In this document: positions 1-13,600 of the stretch, piece after piece
Position numbering within the stretch: position 1 is the stretch's first letter
Layout of the letters: each line of letters opens with the position of its first letter
Notes under the pieces: generated by a model
Database searches by the model: none
Told to the model about the DNA's origin: nothing
The model's input: only the letters and a program-made list of their open reading frames with translations
Assembly: GCA_029964075.1 (NCBI GenBank)
Contig: CM057141.1
Location: 310,001 to 374,000, forward strand
Origin: Patiria pectinifera
Taxonomy: Eukaryota > Echinodermata > Asteroidea > Valvatida > Asterinidae
Direction of reading: 5' to 3'
DNA length: 64,000 nucleotides
Made by a program: the position numbers and the translations under genes

Positions 1-296
1 GTTATGACGGTGATATCAAGGTTCTTTACTTAACTCCTTCAGGATTGTTTGTTGTAACCTTAATCCATTAGAGGCCAAGACCATCCAATTGGAATGCATA
101 CAGGCACTTATCTTGTACTCCGAAGGATTTAAAATTGTAACCCCAAACACCTACTTAAATAGCCCTACACCAGTCCAAACCTAAGTCTAAACCATTTGAT
201 TTTGCTTTCTTAAACCTCTTACATTCAGTAGCTGCTCAACTAGTTAGGGGAGATCCAAACCTTCATTAAAAACAGAAAAAAAATGTTTGGACTCAC
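1..296 (-). other. Partial polycystin intron at left edge
   Basis: Sequence left of the GTGAGT donor (291-296). It has no open frame of note and is taken as the start of an intron leading to the missing C-terminal exons. Confidence 0.7.
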
Positions 297-1603
297 CAAT
301 TTCTCCTTCTTGAATGTCATCACTTCCATCATCATCCGCATCCCACTGCTTCATGACAAGAGCCACAAAGGCAGCAAGAAGCAGAACCTTCAAGGGTTGT
401 ATGAAGAATATACTCTGGAAAAGGGACACCACCAGTGACACCAGCCAATCAATTGAGCGTTTCTTGCCATACTTGAGTCCGTACAGCATGGTGAAGTAAG
501 AGGACACCAGCGTAGTGGAGAACACCAGGAACCAGCCGATGTAGATGAACCAATGAGGGAGCCCATTAGGGAGAAACTTAAATGAACACTTCCAGAACGC
601 CGTCTCTGATTGGCTGTTGGTTTCGCTGGCGTCACTGGGCGAGGAGCTCGGAGTTCGAATAGTCATAACTGTGAGCAGGATGTTTCTGGCCTCCTGCCTA
701 GCAAGAAAATACTGCTCCACTGACGAGAAACACTCTGGAGACAACAGGTCCAGGTCATCTACGATCTGGTCCAAGCAAGAACACAGGAATCTGTTGTGGC
801 TGAATTTTGCACTGATGTCTGATGATGATGTCAAGTTTATTGTCTGAGTTGACTGGGAAAATCCTGAGGTGGTTTCATTTCCAGAACTTTCAGGTTTCCA
901 ATTTCCTGTATTTTCAGTGGAATTAGCCGTTGTGTCTGTTGGCATTTCCCAAGAGGTCTCTTCTGTGGACAGCACAAACCCAGAGGAGGATGTGTTCTCC
1001 CTGAAAGTTGTCTCGTGACAAGTGTAATATTCCGAGTCTGAGGACTTTTCTCCTCTCCTGTGAGAAGACAAAGATGAAGAGGTCCCACTTGATGAAACAC
1101 GCGGGCGGCCTTTAATCGTCTTGTAGGGTTTGGATTTCCCCTCATCAGGGGGCCGAGCATATCTGAAGATGGTCACAATCAGAAGGTTGATGGGAAATGA
1201 AAGGATGGAACTCTCAATGCCGATGAGTATCTCTGTGAAGGTAATCCTGAAGGCACCAAAGTCCATTGTCTGCTCAGCAGGGTCCGTGGGTACACCATAG
1301 AACATGATACTGGTCAGCATAACGCACATGAGGAGAGAGAGGCAGCAGGAGACACGCTGAAGCCGGGTGAAGGAGCTGCGAGCTGGCCGGCTGAAGATGG
1401 AGAACCACAGGTGGCCGTCCTGCATATCCCGGATGGTCCGGGTGGAGAAGAGATGCTGGAAGTTTTTCAACTCATTCTCAGTGGCCGCGGGGAAGGTCTG
1501 GTCAATTAGACCTTCGCCAATGTCCACAGCTAGCCAAGAGTTGCACAGGATAAACCACCACTCGTCTGTCTCCAGATCGTGCACTGCAATCCGGCTAGCA
1601 TAC
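297..1603 (-). CDS. Polycystin exon 22: end of PLAT, TM2-TM5
   Basis: Begins YASRIAVHDLETDEWWFILC, with the conserved NSWLAVDIGEG and HLW-x-S-x-F-SRPARSSFTRLQR segments. TM2 is CCLSLLMCVMLTSIMFYG and TM3 SFPINLLIVTIF. A ~200-residue Ser/Thr-rich cytoplasmic loop follows, then TM4 (HWFIYIGWFLVFSTTLVSSY) and TM5 (SLFQSIFFIQPLKVLLLAAF). The GTGAGT donor at 291-296 shows that coding continues to the left, outside the window. Confidence 0.93.
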
Positions 1604-4600
1604 CTGAAGGGGAATAGGGAGTAATATAATAACTCCAAGAATGATAAAAGCTTATGAGCAAATGCTAACAAATCATGACATTGAATCCTAGATATTCAGG
1701 AACTTGTTTTTGTCAGTGAGAGTATTTAAGCCTCCAGAAGTCTCCTTGCTAGGTCACTAGCAGCACACAGCAGATCTTGTAGCAAAAGATCAATTAATTA
1801 AATGGGGAGTCAGGTGACTGCGCAGTTGTATTATTCTAGCCTTCCACCATTGTTACTCCAGTTTGAATGTAATCTGCGACTTTTCAACTTCTACCCAATA
1901 GACTGATCTGGTAAGCCCCGCCCACTGCACACATGGACAATTAACAAGCGCGTCATGATCATACACATGTGCACACATGTCAGAGATTTTGTGCACGCAT
2001 GTCAGGCCAAATTACGGCTGTGATTGGTCAGAACACCTGTGGGGGTCAGGAGGAGAGCAAGGTTCCCCCTGTAAAATTAATACATTTAAAATATGCATAA
2101 AAGATACCTCAGATCGAGCTGCTTTTATAGCCTGTATATAGCCTTCATGTTAGCAGGCTTCTTGCCTAATTCAGCTCTCACACTGGATGGCTGTACTGTC
2201 CATTGCTATGTAGTCAATGCTAATGTGAGCTAGTGAAATGTAACATATAATAGTATAATAATAATAATACTTGCCATTGTGGGTTGTCTCCTCCATCGTC
2301 ATGCCAAATCCTGACTTCCGTCACCTCCCCAAGGCTCTGCTTGGTCGTGATGAGAAAGGAGTCGACTCCGCCCCTCTGCAACACCTTCCGTTGTTTGTCC
2401 TGCAGGACATGTGGCCTGCTCTGTCCCCGAGTCCCAATGAGGGTCAGGGTAGCGGTGGCTGTAGTGCCAGCTCCCCTGCGCATGCCTGTGACAACTGTGA
2501 CATCGTAACGGTATCGGGCAAAGGGGTCATTGTCCTCAAGGGTGATGACGCAGGCCTGAGAGAGCATATCATTAGAGAAACCTGGTCATCTTGTGGTCCT
2601 TACAAACAATGTAAGACATCCACACAAAGTGACAGATAAACCAAAAAGGGTTGTGATCAAGCTATTCCTCAGTCATTGTTCATTCCCTGTTGCATGTGAC
2701 CTTCACGTGATTTGACTTGTGATTGACTTGTGGTGGATTTACAATAGACCGATCTTTCAAGTGAGGCCCAATGATGCTTTGATCAATGACAGTCATGACT
2801 AACCCAAACAGTTTCTGAATCCTCCAATTTTAATCTGATTTTCACACACTCTAGGGATTAGGGTTAATGTCCAAATGATGTATGTGCACAGTGGCCGGGC
2901 CTTAATTAGAGCCAAGTGAATTTTACAGGAAACTTGGAGGCAAAAAATATAAGGGAACCATTTCGAAGAACAAATTACATTTTTCCATCAGTTTTATGAA
3001 CATTCTTAAAAACGTAACGGGGAATTTAAATTTGCCTCCTGTTTTTTCCTGGAGATTATGTGGAAAAGGGTGCCTGTAAATTACATTGCGTGGCACGACC
3101 CTTACAGCTAGATCACTTTACCTATGATGTACACAACTATGCCTATGACTGACAATAAAAATAACATTTAAACTTTAAACCAAATATCTCAATTTGCCAA
3201 AGGTGTACCTTCAAAGTATCTGCTTTATCCTGCCGACGTGCCCACACTGCGACACCGACGTAGAGCACCAAGATGAAAGCGACTGTGCTCACTACAACGG
3301 GATTGTCCAGGAAGGTCAAGAAGAGTCTTGTGTCAGCTAGGAAGTCGATCTTGTTGGGCATGACGAGGAAGCTGGAGCCAAAGAATGTCAGGTGGTTGCA
3401 GAGACACTGGGTGACCTCAGGAGAAGATAACGGCCCCACCTGGGTCACCAGAGAAAATGTATGGGTTGAGAAAGTTAAGACAGCTTCCATAACGAAATCA
3501 GTTTTTACAGGCTACCAACTGTTAAGTTGAAAAAATGCCAAATAAAGCAAAAGCTTGGTGGCATTCTGAAATGTAAATTCCAGTTTTATTCATCAGGACC
3601 GATAGCCCATCTCTTCCCAGTTGACAAGAAGTAAAATTGCCTCCAACTAGGAAAAGTTAAACCTCTGAACAAACATTCCTCACCTTGCAGCCTGCCCCAT
3701 CCCATCTCTCCTCCTCCTCATTCCAAAACAGACACTGGGAGCTGTAGACACCAAGCAATAGCGTCAATGTGTCTGCTTCCTCAGCTGGTACCCTGTCCTG
3801 GTTGCTTGCTGTGGAAACTGGCACTGAGCACAATGTGTGATACGTGCCTACAAAAGTTATAAAAGTGGGAATTTTGAAGAAAAGATATTTTAAGAGGGAT
3901 GTAAGGTCGGGTGAGGGTAGTCTGCGGAATTTCCCCTTGCACAGCATGGGTCTATGATATGCAAGCAGATTCAGGGAATAATTATGCTACCTAGAGTTCT
4001 GACCATACAGCGGGCACCTTCTACAGGGTCTTCGGTAACCCGTTGTTATCTTACAAAACCATGGCAGCCAAATTGACCAATTAACAGCTTATTCCACATT
4101 TCTGATTGAAATGATGTCACACTTTCTTAAGTCCACTCAGATTGGCTGATGCACAGGGGTCACCTAATACAATGTACATATCAGACGATGGTTACGGAAA
4201 GGGCTCCATTGGACAACGAGTTATACTCAGACTAGGGTGAGGGTCTGCAGCAAAACTGCCAAAAAGAAACTCAAATTTGCCAAGTGACTATATATTTTCC
4301 AAATTTGGCACTTCTAAAGTAAACTAAACTGAACCAAACACAGCCGTGAAATGTAGGTGTTCATTTAAGAATTGCAAAGGCGCACCTTCACCCTGTAAAG
4401 AGTGTGGTTCAATCATCCACGTATATCTCTGATTCAATTCACGATCTGCGTCTTCGGCCAGCAGATGATACTTAGACTCCTCTCCAGGCAGTGTGACATT
4501 GACATAACAGTCTGACTTGCTGAGGTTTCCCAGTGATTCGTTCCCCTGGTACAGCAAGCAGCATGCCAATTCCTCACTGGCGACTGATGGCAAGGCTAGC

Positions 4601-7600
4601 ACACTGATGGTGGCATTGGGATTGGTGACTTGAAATGAGATTACCACAATGGTGCTCTGATTGACAGTGACCTGCGTGTTGTTGGCCAGGGTAACAGTGC
4701 GCTTTGGTACAAAGATCTGGATGTCCTCAGGTAGGTTGGAAACTTAGGACAAAAATCAAGGGAACAAATTCATTTATTGCTTATTAAACTTATTAAATTT
4801 AGAGCAACATCTCAAACATAAAAATTGCATGGCTAAAACTGATGTACAATTTGTCAAGTTGACATTTTTAAATAATACTACTTATAATGGGGTACTTATG
4901 CTTCTCCACACCCATTACCCGTATTTCTGATTTCTAGCTGAACCCCTACACTCACCTTTAATCTCTTGTCGGTCGACCGTCTTCAACTGGAGCCCCACTA
5001 CCTCAGACGTGACGTCTTCACTCCCTTCACTCCAGATGAATGGATCCGTGGCAAACTGAACCATCTGGGACAACAACAAAACAGAGCAGATTTTGTTCTC
5101 TTAATAAAAGTTTTTCTGCCTTTTTCAAAGCACTTGCTAATTTATCCTTGATTGATTTTGTTACCATATACCTGTGTGTCAATGGCATCCGTGTAATTTG
5201 CTGGGAGGATGCTTCCAATACTTGCAGTATCCGGCAGAATGAACCCAGCTGGCTCGGCCTTTGTCACGCCGATGGACGTCTTACCCAGGGTGCCTTGCTC
5301 CTGCCTCTGAGACGTCAATGTCAGCACCGGTGACTGGATGACTGTGGGCTCCTCGCCTGGAACCTTGTTGACAATGAGGGCATCCTGCACATCACTGATA
5401 GCAGCCAGGGTTGCCTTGGCAACCACTTTGCTCTGCCAAACGTGAAAAGGTTCAGTAAATAGAAAGGTGGCAGTGCCGCGCTTTGGCAGCAAGATTGGAT
5501 TAATTGTCAGATTTCAAATCTGAACGTTTGCTGAATTCTTCCCTAAAGGTTAAAGAGTCTGTAATACAAGTCTTTGCTTTAATTTCCCGAACTTTATTCA
5601 CGTAACAATTTTTTCTCTCTAATAAACTCTAGTTGAGTTGTAATCAAGCCATCACAAGCCCATCGTAAATTTAAAGTCAAGTGACAAGCTATTCACATCA
5701 ACTGTCACAAGGGCATTCCTGATCAGGATTTGACTTCAACTCTGTACAAATTTTAGGCTCAAAAACCCATATATAAATGTTATGTCACACAGGAAGAAAA
5801 AAATGCAACACCTTTTCCTTGGCCTCCTGTTGTACAACATTATCTTCCGCCTCCTCAATGGGCGTGGTTTCATTTCTGGACACAGTATCATCTCCTGCAG
5901 ATACTTTGGTCAGTTCATCCACACTCGCCACTGCGGCATCTAAGATATTGGACAATCCTGAGACGAGATTCAATGCAGCATCGTCAATGGAGGTCTGACA
6001 GCTCTCACAGTCTGTCCTCTCAACAGAGTGCTCCTTGAGGAAGGCACCCATCTTGACCAAAGTTGTGGCCGCAGTCAACTAATCAAGAAGAGAAAATTAA
6101 AGATCAATTCAGCAACCAGTAACCAGGAGGAACAGCCTCCTCCAATTCCCCCACCCACCCCCTGAGGCCTGTGCCTCTCATCGCATGAAATTGGAGTTGG
6201 GAACAAAAACAGTTTTGTATTGTTTAAAACTAGGACCAAGCCCATGCAGTGCCCCCTCCAGGAAATGCGCCATCCACCCAGCACTCATAGTGGTCCTGCC
6301 ATTAAGATGTTGGACATTATTTTTTTTTAATTGAAGAATTTACTCCTACTTTTCTTCTACAGGAAATTTTCCAAATAACTACAAATGCATAAGTTCTAAT
6401 TATGAGTGGGAGAGCGTTTGTGTGTAACGTTACTTGAGTTTCCTGGGTGACTTCTGTTTTGTCCTGTGTGATAGCCACCAGGGCATAGGATGACTGTTGT
6501 AGGGAAACCACTGACTCAACCGGCATGTCGGCTATGGTGTTCACTGTTGAGGTACGAATCTGTCATAAGAAAAAACAAATCAGTTGTGTGATATTTTGTT
6601 ATTATTATTTAAGTAAGATTTGAGGCTTTGCATAGTGGAGATACTAAATAATGAAAGGTTTGCGAAAAAAACATGTGCGAATAATTTTCTCAACTAATTT
6701 CTCTCCTGAAGACGGTCAGAGCATACTGACCGAAACGTCGAGTTCATATCTTTGGTTCTTTTCAGAACCATTCTCTTGGTTGAGAAATTATTCGCAAATG
6801 GTGTTTCCGCAAACCTTTCATTATTTATTATTATTTAATTAGTTTGCAAGCCTGATGAAAGATGTTTTAGAGGTTTCCGCAAACCTTTCATTATTTATTA
6901 TTATTTAATTAGTTTGCAAGCCTGATGAAACATGTTTTAGAGATTATGTTTAGATTTCCTAGTCCTTTATAAAAGATAAGATCTCTATAGTTTAGAGATA
7001 GAAATATACAAGAAAACTATTTGGAAACCCATTCGATAGTATTAGCAGGGTGTTTCTGGAAATGGAGGGGGACAATATATAATACGTATCTATTGTCGAA
7101 GATCCAAAAGTTGGCAGGGAGGGGGGGGGTCAAATTAGGTGAAGAATACCCTCCCATGGAACTTGATGAACTTTTCTCGCTAATAAAAGCTAAATGATGA
7201 TGGGGGCCACAAAAGGATGCTGCCCTTTCTTTGACTTCATCCACCATTTTCTGAACAACAAGAGACTCTATGAAACCAGACTAATAGTTCCTGATACACA
7301 TGTTTCAGCAAGAAAACACCCTCATCCTTTCAAAAATAAGACATAATGACGGTAAATTTTTTTGCAGAAAATCATTTGGTGTGCCTCTAATAAACGGGGT
7401 ATTCCCACACCACTTAAACCATCCCTAACGTCTTCCCCAACATCAATCAAATCCTCCTGACCTCTTGCCTCAACTCCTTGTTCTTCAGACTCTCAGTATG
7501 TTCCTGTTCCTGCCCTGCACTGGTATGATGGCTATCCAGTATTGAGCCCACGGCACCAATGATCTGCACTGCTGTCTGGAAGTCTCCCTGATTGATCAAC

Positions 7601-10600
7601 TCCTGTAGCTCCGAGTCGCTGCCGCTGGTCAGGTTCAGGAGGACGTTGCTGGTGCTTTCCTCATCTCCCAGGTTGACTGTTTCGGGCGGTCGTACCTGAG
7701 GGTGACGTTAACCCACAAGCGAGTATAATGCTTCAAAGACAAACTCCAACAATGAATAGGATACATATTGGTTTTACTCATTAAAAAAGAATCCAGATTA
7801 TATTCTTAGCATGAATTGTCTGTTAACAAAACTGTCCAGAACAAGCTCACTTCTGAGGTCATAGTAAACAGCACAGATGCACCATGTATGTCAGCAACCT
7901 CCACAGCAATAGTCACCAGGTAACCGTTGGATTCATCTCCCATGGGAAGGTAGACAGACGGTGTGGTGGAGGCCGCCCCGCTGTACAGCACAGGATCTGG
8001 GCGCACATGTAATAAGGCAAACAAAATAGCACTCAAATCAGTCAAATGAAAGAATGATTTAGTCACCTAGCCATACGTAGAAGATGGATTACAGACAAAA
8101 ATTCAAAAGTTTAAATGATTTTGGTTTCTTCTCAATGCTGACAAAGAGAGAGTTAGTCAGAGTTAAGAAAACATTGCAGCCGTATTCCTGGAGCTCATGC
8201 TTGGATGGGCACGGGAGGCATGTTGCCCCCCCCCCTCCCCCCCACCCCACCCACCCATTGGATGTCCATGCCCCTCCTGGGTGCTCCCCATTTACAATCT
8301 TGAATTGGTAAAAAAAATTGCAATTGTGAAATGATGCAGTTCATTTGCCCCCGAAGCTCATCAGTGTCCACACATGTCCATAAGTGCATCATAAGACCAT
8401 CAACCGAGACAAGTCGCAAGCTATCCAAATAACTGTGCCATTCCTTGGTCACTGTTTATCCCCTATTACTCCAAACTGGACATTTGATTTACTTGCAACT
8501 GGACCCATGATGGACTTGCGTTGGACTCAACTTCAACTAGTGGCTATAAGATTGATGAAGTATCTCTACTCAGATTCACCCACCAAGGTATTGCAATGCA
8601 GCCTGGTCTTTGTTGCTGAGTACTGGAGGCACACGAACAGTGTACATCAAGTGCCCTTCCTCATCCCAAAAGTCCACGCAGTCAATGATAAAATGCGTCT
8701 GCAGGGCGTAGCCGCTGGCAGGGTCCAGGCTGCAGGTGCCTATCCTGGGTGGAGCATTCAGCTCAAAGGTGTAGTCAGCAAAGCCTGGTGGGCTGTCAGG
8801 ATGGAAGCCTATAGCATGAGAAAACACAAATTTAACATGGAAACTCTATGTATAGATAGATCAGGGAAAACATTTTACAGAAATAAAAAAACAGCCGTTA
8901 ACTGCACAGTTATCTGAAAGACAGAAATCGTAATCTCTCTCACTGTGTTGTAGTCAAAGTCTTATGAGACATCATATGTCAAATCACAAGTCACTCGTAA
9001 GTTATCCAATCTCAAATCAAGTGACAAGCAATTAAAGGCATCTTTTGTCATTTTTCATCTCATTGTTCATCTCAATAACCAGAATCACAGCTCCTGAGAT
9101 TCTTTGTCACAAAAGGCAAAGCCATGGACCCTGTGTGCACAGGTTCTCCCTCGTCAACAGTTCAAACGAGACAGAGATGATGGACACTAGAATGCCACTG
9201 CTCTACGGTCAGGCACCGTGACGTTTCTCTGCTATGACGCTTCAGGTGTATGCACATCAAGGTGATAATTGGTAGTTCCTTAATCCACGCCAGTGCTCAC
9301 AAGTGGTGTACCTCACACACTGGCTGCATAGCGTTTATAATGGGCAGAGTGGTCAAGATCAATTTTTCAAGCTAAGAAAATTTTTTGGATACACAAGAAA
9401 CCTTACACACACCTGTCACCCTTACTGATCGTTGCCTATAGTCACCATCGTCAAAAGCTCCGCCTACAATCACAAGATACGATGAGTATCTGCCGGTTGT
9501 TGTCAGCTCATCCCAATCAAATGCCTCGTCTGGAACATTATCTCGCGTGAGTACATCCCAGACAAAATTGACCGAGGGTGTTGGTGATGTCACGTGGAGT
9601 ACAACCCTCTCACCAATGCTCAGCTTTTCTTCGCAGTTTTGCAGACAACTGCAGGATGACCAAAACACAAAGAAAAAACTCCTATCACATCAAATCACAT
9701 AATGAAACAACCGAATTAATACTTGAGCTACAATTTATTAACGACAAAAATCACAATTTATTACTCTTCTATTTCAAAGATGAGAATCACAAATTCTTTT
9801 GTATACCTTATGCTGAGCATTGGAGGGTCTTGTGCCACCACAGAGATACTCTGAGACGCCGAAGAGTTTCCCCGTCCAGCCAAACTCACAGTCAGTACGA
9901 ATCTGTAAATCTCATCAGGCACGAGGGTGTTGGCTGCCATCTCTATGAAGTAGTTAGTGGAGGGTAGACGATAATCATCATCAAAGCAGGGAATCACTGG
10001 AGATGGAGAGAGCAAAAAGGGGGCCAGAAATCACGCATAACAGCGTCTCAAGAGGGCTTTTATCAGAATCATTTGCAATAAATCAATCTGATATTTATTT
10101 TTCTTATTAGCCCAAAAACTCAAAAGGACATATAGTTGATCAAATTAGGTTTTGCCCTTCACCGACGTTTTTTAAACACTGTATACTCAGTGTTCTAGTG
10201 CAGACATCTGCACTAGAAAGCAGGAGGTCGTGGGTTCGAGTCCCACCCGAGTGATTTTTTCCAACTTTCACTCGGGAGGTAACACACTGAGTATACAGTG
10301 TTTAAAAAACGTCGGTGAAGGGCAAAACCTAATTTGATTTATATTACCCCGACGCAAAATTCCATCTTGTAATAGACATATAGTTGGTTGCCGACCCAGA
10401 AATTTTTTTCAGCAACGAACCCAGATTGGCAATAATGTATGAGATTCAGGAAAGGAAATTTGTTAGAGTTTTGCAGGAATTGGTTAAAGGGAAGGGTGTG
10501 GTTTGCCAAACGTCTCCCCCCCCCCCCCAGCCACCCTTAATCCAAGTCTAATTAAAGTCACATTCTCTGCAAGTACATCATCACACATGCCCAATGCTAC

Positions 10601-13600
10601 AGATGTATATAATAAATTATATGAATATGTATCAGATATGAATATGCATCAGATATGAATATGCAATTTACCTTGTGATCCATGATCAGGGCCATTTGCT
10701 AATGAGCAAAACCACTCGTACTGCAGACCACTGGTTGGCTCCAGGAAATTATCAGGATCAAACGACCCAGACCCGTCCAATATCAAAGATGAACTGTAGC
10801 CTAAAAGTCACATTCAGGAGGGTATTAAGGAAGAAATACACCCAATGTAAATAAAAGGTTTCCCATAAAAGAACTGTCATAATAAAAATAAATACACAGG
10901 TTGTTGCAATTGCTAACTGTAATTCTTGTAACTTTAACTACTGAAATACTGAAGCTTGAAACCTTCTTGAATCTTCCAACATTCACTTTTATACAGGAAC
11001 GCAAGCTCACAATTATTTGCAAGGGGCATCACAGGGAGTCGGTGGCTTTAATTGGCCGTGCTTTCCTAGCCCCCACAAAATCCCTGAAACCTTCCTCGTG
11101 TATTTTGAAGGATGTGGACAAGTAAATGTTGAGCTAAACATTGAGCAGAACTCACCCACTGACCGAGCAGACCCACCCTGAATGATTGCCGTCAGGGGAC
11201 TGGGATAGACCCTGACCCACACACGGTCACTTCCCCTGCCAATTACGTAGCCATATCCACTATGGACTGCCACCACGGCTTCAAACTGCAACACGTGCAG
11301 CCCGTATTCGAGGGCCCCTTTTGGAAAGGTGATTTCTTGCAGGTGGGTTGCCAGACTCTCGGGGAGTGCCACAGAAGTCTCGTTCCCAGTGGCATCCACT
11401 TGGGAGATGGTCCAAAGAAGACTGACGTGAAAGGCGGTAAGATTACACTGCACTTCTGTGTGCCCCTGGAACGACATGTGTAGGTGACGTGGGAAAGTCA
11501 GCGGTGAAGACGCGTTGGTTTGACGGCCCGTAATATGGACGTCTGACGGATTGCAGGGAAGGCTATCCAGGTCCTGCATGGAGAGATTAGGCGATAATGT
11601 TCAGTAACATTTCAAAACCATTCCATGAATTAAGTCCCAAAGAGAGCAGTAGCAACACGTACACTTGACTTGTCACATGATTCAACTAACATAGTTGCTC
11701 AGACAAGAGTGGTGTTGTTACAATTCTAGTCACACAAGAGTTGTAAATAAGCCATTAAAATAATCAGAAGTCGTCACTAGACAGTCACAAGTCATCACAA
11801 GTCATCACAAGACAGTCACAAGACAGTCACAAGTCATCACAAGACAGTCACAAGTCATCACAAGACAGTCACAAGTCATCACAAGACAGTCACAAGTCAT
11901 CACAAGACAGTCACAAGTCATCACTAGATAGTCACACGTCATCAGTCATCAAACCACACAAGACTTTGTGCAGTGTTGTTCAATTTGTAATGGCATTCAT
12001 GAGAAGTAAAAAATGAGGAAATCAGCGGATCCGAGGAAATGTTGCATGCCTGAGTTCTTAAGTCAAGTTACAGGCTATTTATGTAAATTGGCATCTTTGC
12101 TCTTGTGTGCCTGACTGTTACAGCCTTAATATTTAATAGATTGAACACCACTCCCCCTTTAAACTCTGCACAAAGAATACAAGCATTCACAAGCAGCTTT
12201 GGCAAGTGAATGTAATCTTCAGACTGCACAACTTACGAGTATATTTAAAACCTTTGTCACCGGACCAGTGCTTGATATTCTGTTAGATGCAACGACACTG
12301 GCTGCATACATGCCTGCTTCACTGAAGGACCATTTTATAGTTGGAGACTCAGTCACTGTTTCGTTGCCCCCAAGGTCCCACAGATAGTCTACGGCAATGG
12401 TGCTGCCTGACAACGATGCATTCAACACCAGAACCTGACCAGCAAAGAAAATCAAGTCTGTCGGATCTGAAAACACTCCAGCATCTGTGTACACAAAATA
12501 TAAGTTTGCAACATACTGATGTTAATAAGAAAAACATTTGGCTTTTAGCATTTCTAGATTCACCAATACTTGTTTATTTATTGCTTACAAGTTGGAATGT
12601 GATATTAAGAATGAAAATATTCAGCTGTTTAATAAAAAATAGATTTTGTCACAATGTGACGAGGCATGAGAAACCCTTCACTTATAGATGTAAAAAAATA
12701 AGTTGACACTGCATTATTTTACTTGATATCACAATGACAGTACTAGTGTTCAATTTCAAAGTCCAGTTAATACTTTTAGATTACCTATCTTTCATTCAGA
12801 TAGCCAGTGTATAATTTAAAAGAAATTAACGCAGAAACTGTTTCAGCTATGTTTTATTAGAGCAGGAAAGGAGCAATAACCAAAAATAATTCCCAAACAA
12901 TTCCCTCTTTCTTGCTTTTTCCAAATTACCACCCCCCCATTGGCTTCTTAACCCCCGGTCTCACTTTGGGATCTGCTCCTTGCATCCATCAAATTTCCCT
13001 GACTGTTTTAAATACCTTCACTTCCTTCCACGGCCACACCCAATATGAGGGCAGCATCTTCCAAAGACCAGACAATGCATATCTCTTGTTGAACTTCAGT
13101 ACTCAAGGACGTCACGTTAAAGACAAACTGGAAGCAGCCAACAGCTTGGTAAATGTGAACCAGATTTAATACTGGCTGGCTGGCATTCAAGAAACAGTCA
13201 GCTGTCACAATAGACAACACAAAACAATTGTTTATTATTTCACCTATTAACTCTTTAATAAAAAGCCCAAATTGCAAGGTAAACAACAGTGGGCCTACAG
13301 TAACAGAACACCCACTCAACAATTTCTGTTTAGACTTACCCCTCGTCAAACTTTATTTCTAGTCAGAACTTCCAACGAAATAAAGTAAAAAAAATATTCA
13401 AAGTGAATTTCAGAGACTAATAATATAGCACAGGAAAAAAAATTGTGATTGGTCCATGTTGGAGGCGTGAGCTTGAAATTGTGATTCTGATTGGCCAATG
13501 TTGGCAAAGAAATTTGCCAACATTCTTCAGTCTATATAAACTTGAAATATTGTTGTTAGCCTGTTTCAGGTTGGGTATGCAAAAAAGACCCTTTGTTCAT

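Noticed and set aside
6706-6736. Active hammerhead ribozyme
   Set aside because: The CTGAAGA and GAAAC core words are there, but the first stem II pair would be C-C unless the GAAA guanine is used, and I found no clear stems I/III with a cleavage triplet. Kept only as a hint in the findings.
10194-10276. True tRNA gene
   Set aside because: A B-box and T-arm are present, but there is no convincing A-box, D-arm, anticodon arm or acceptor stem.
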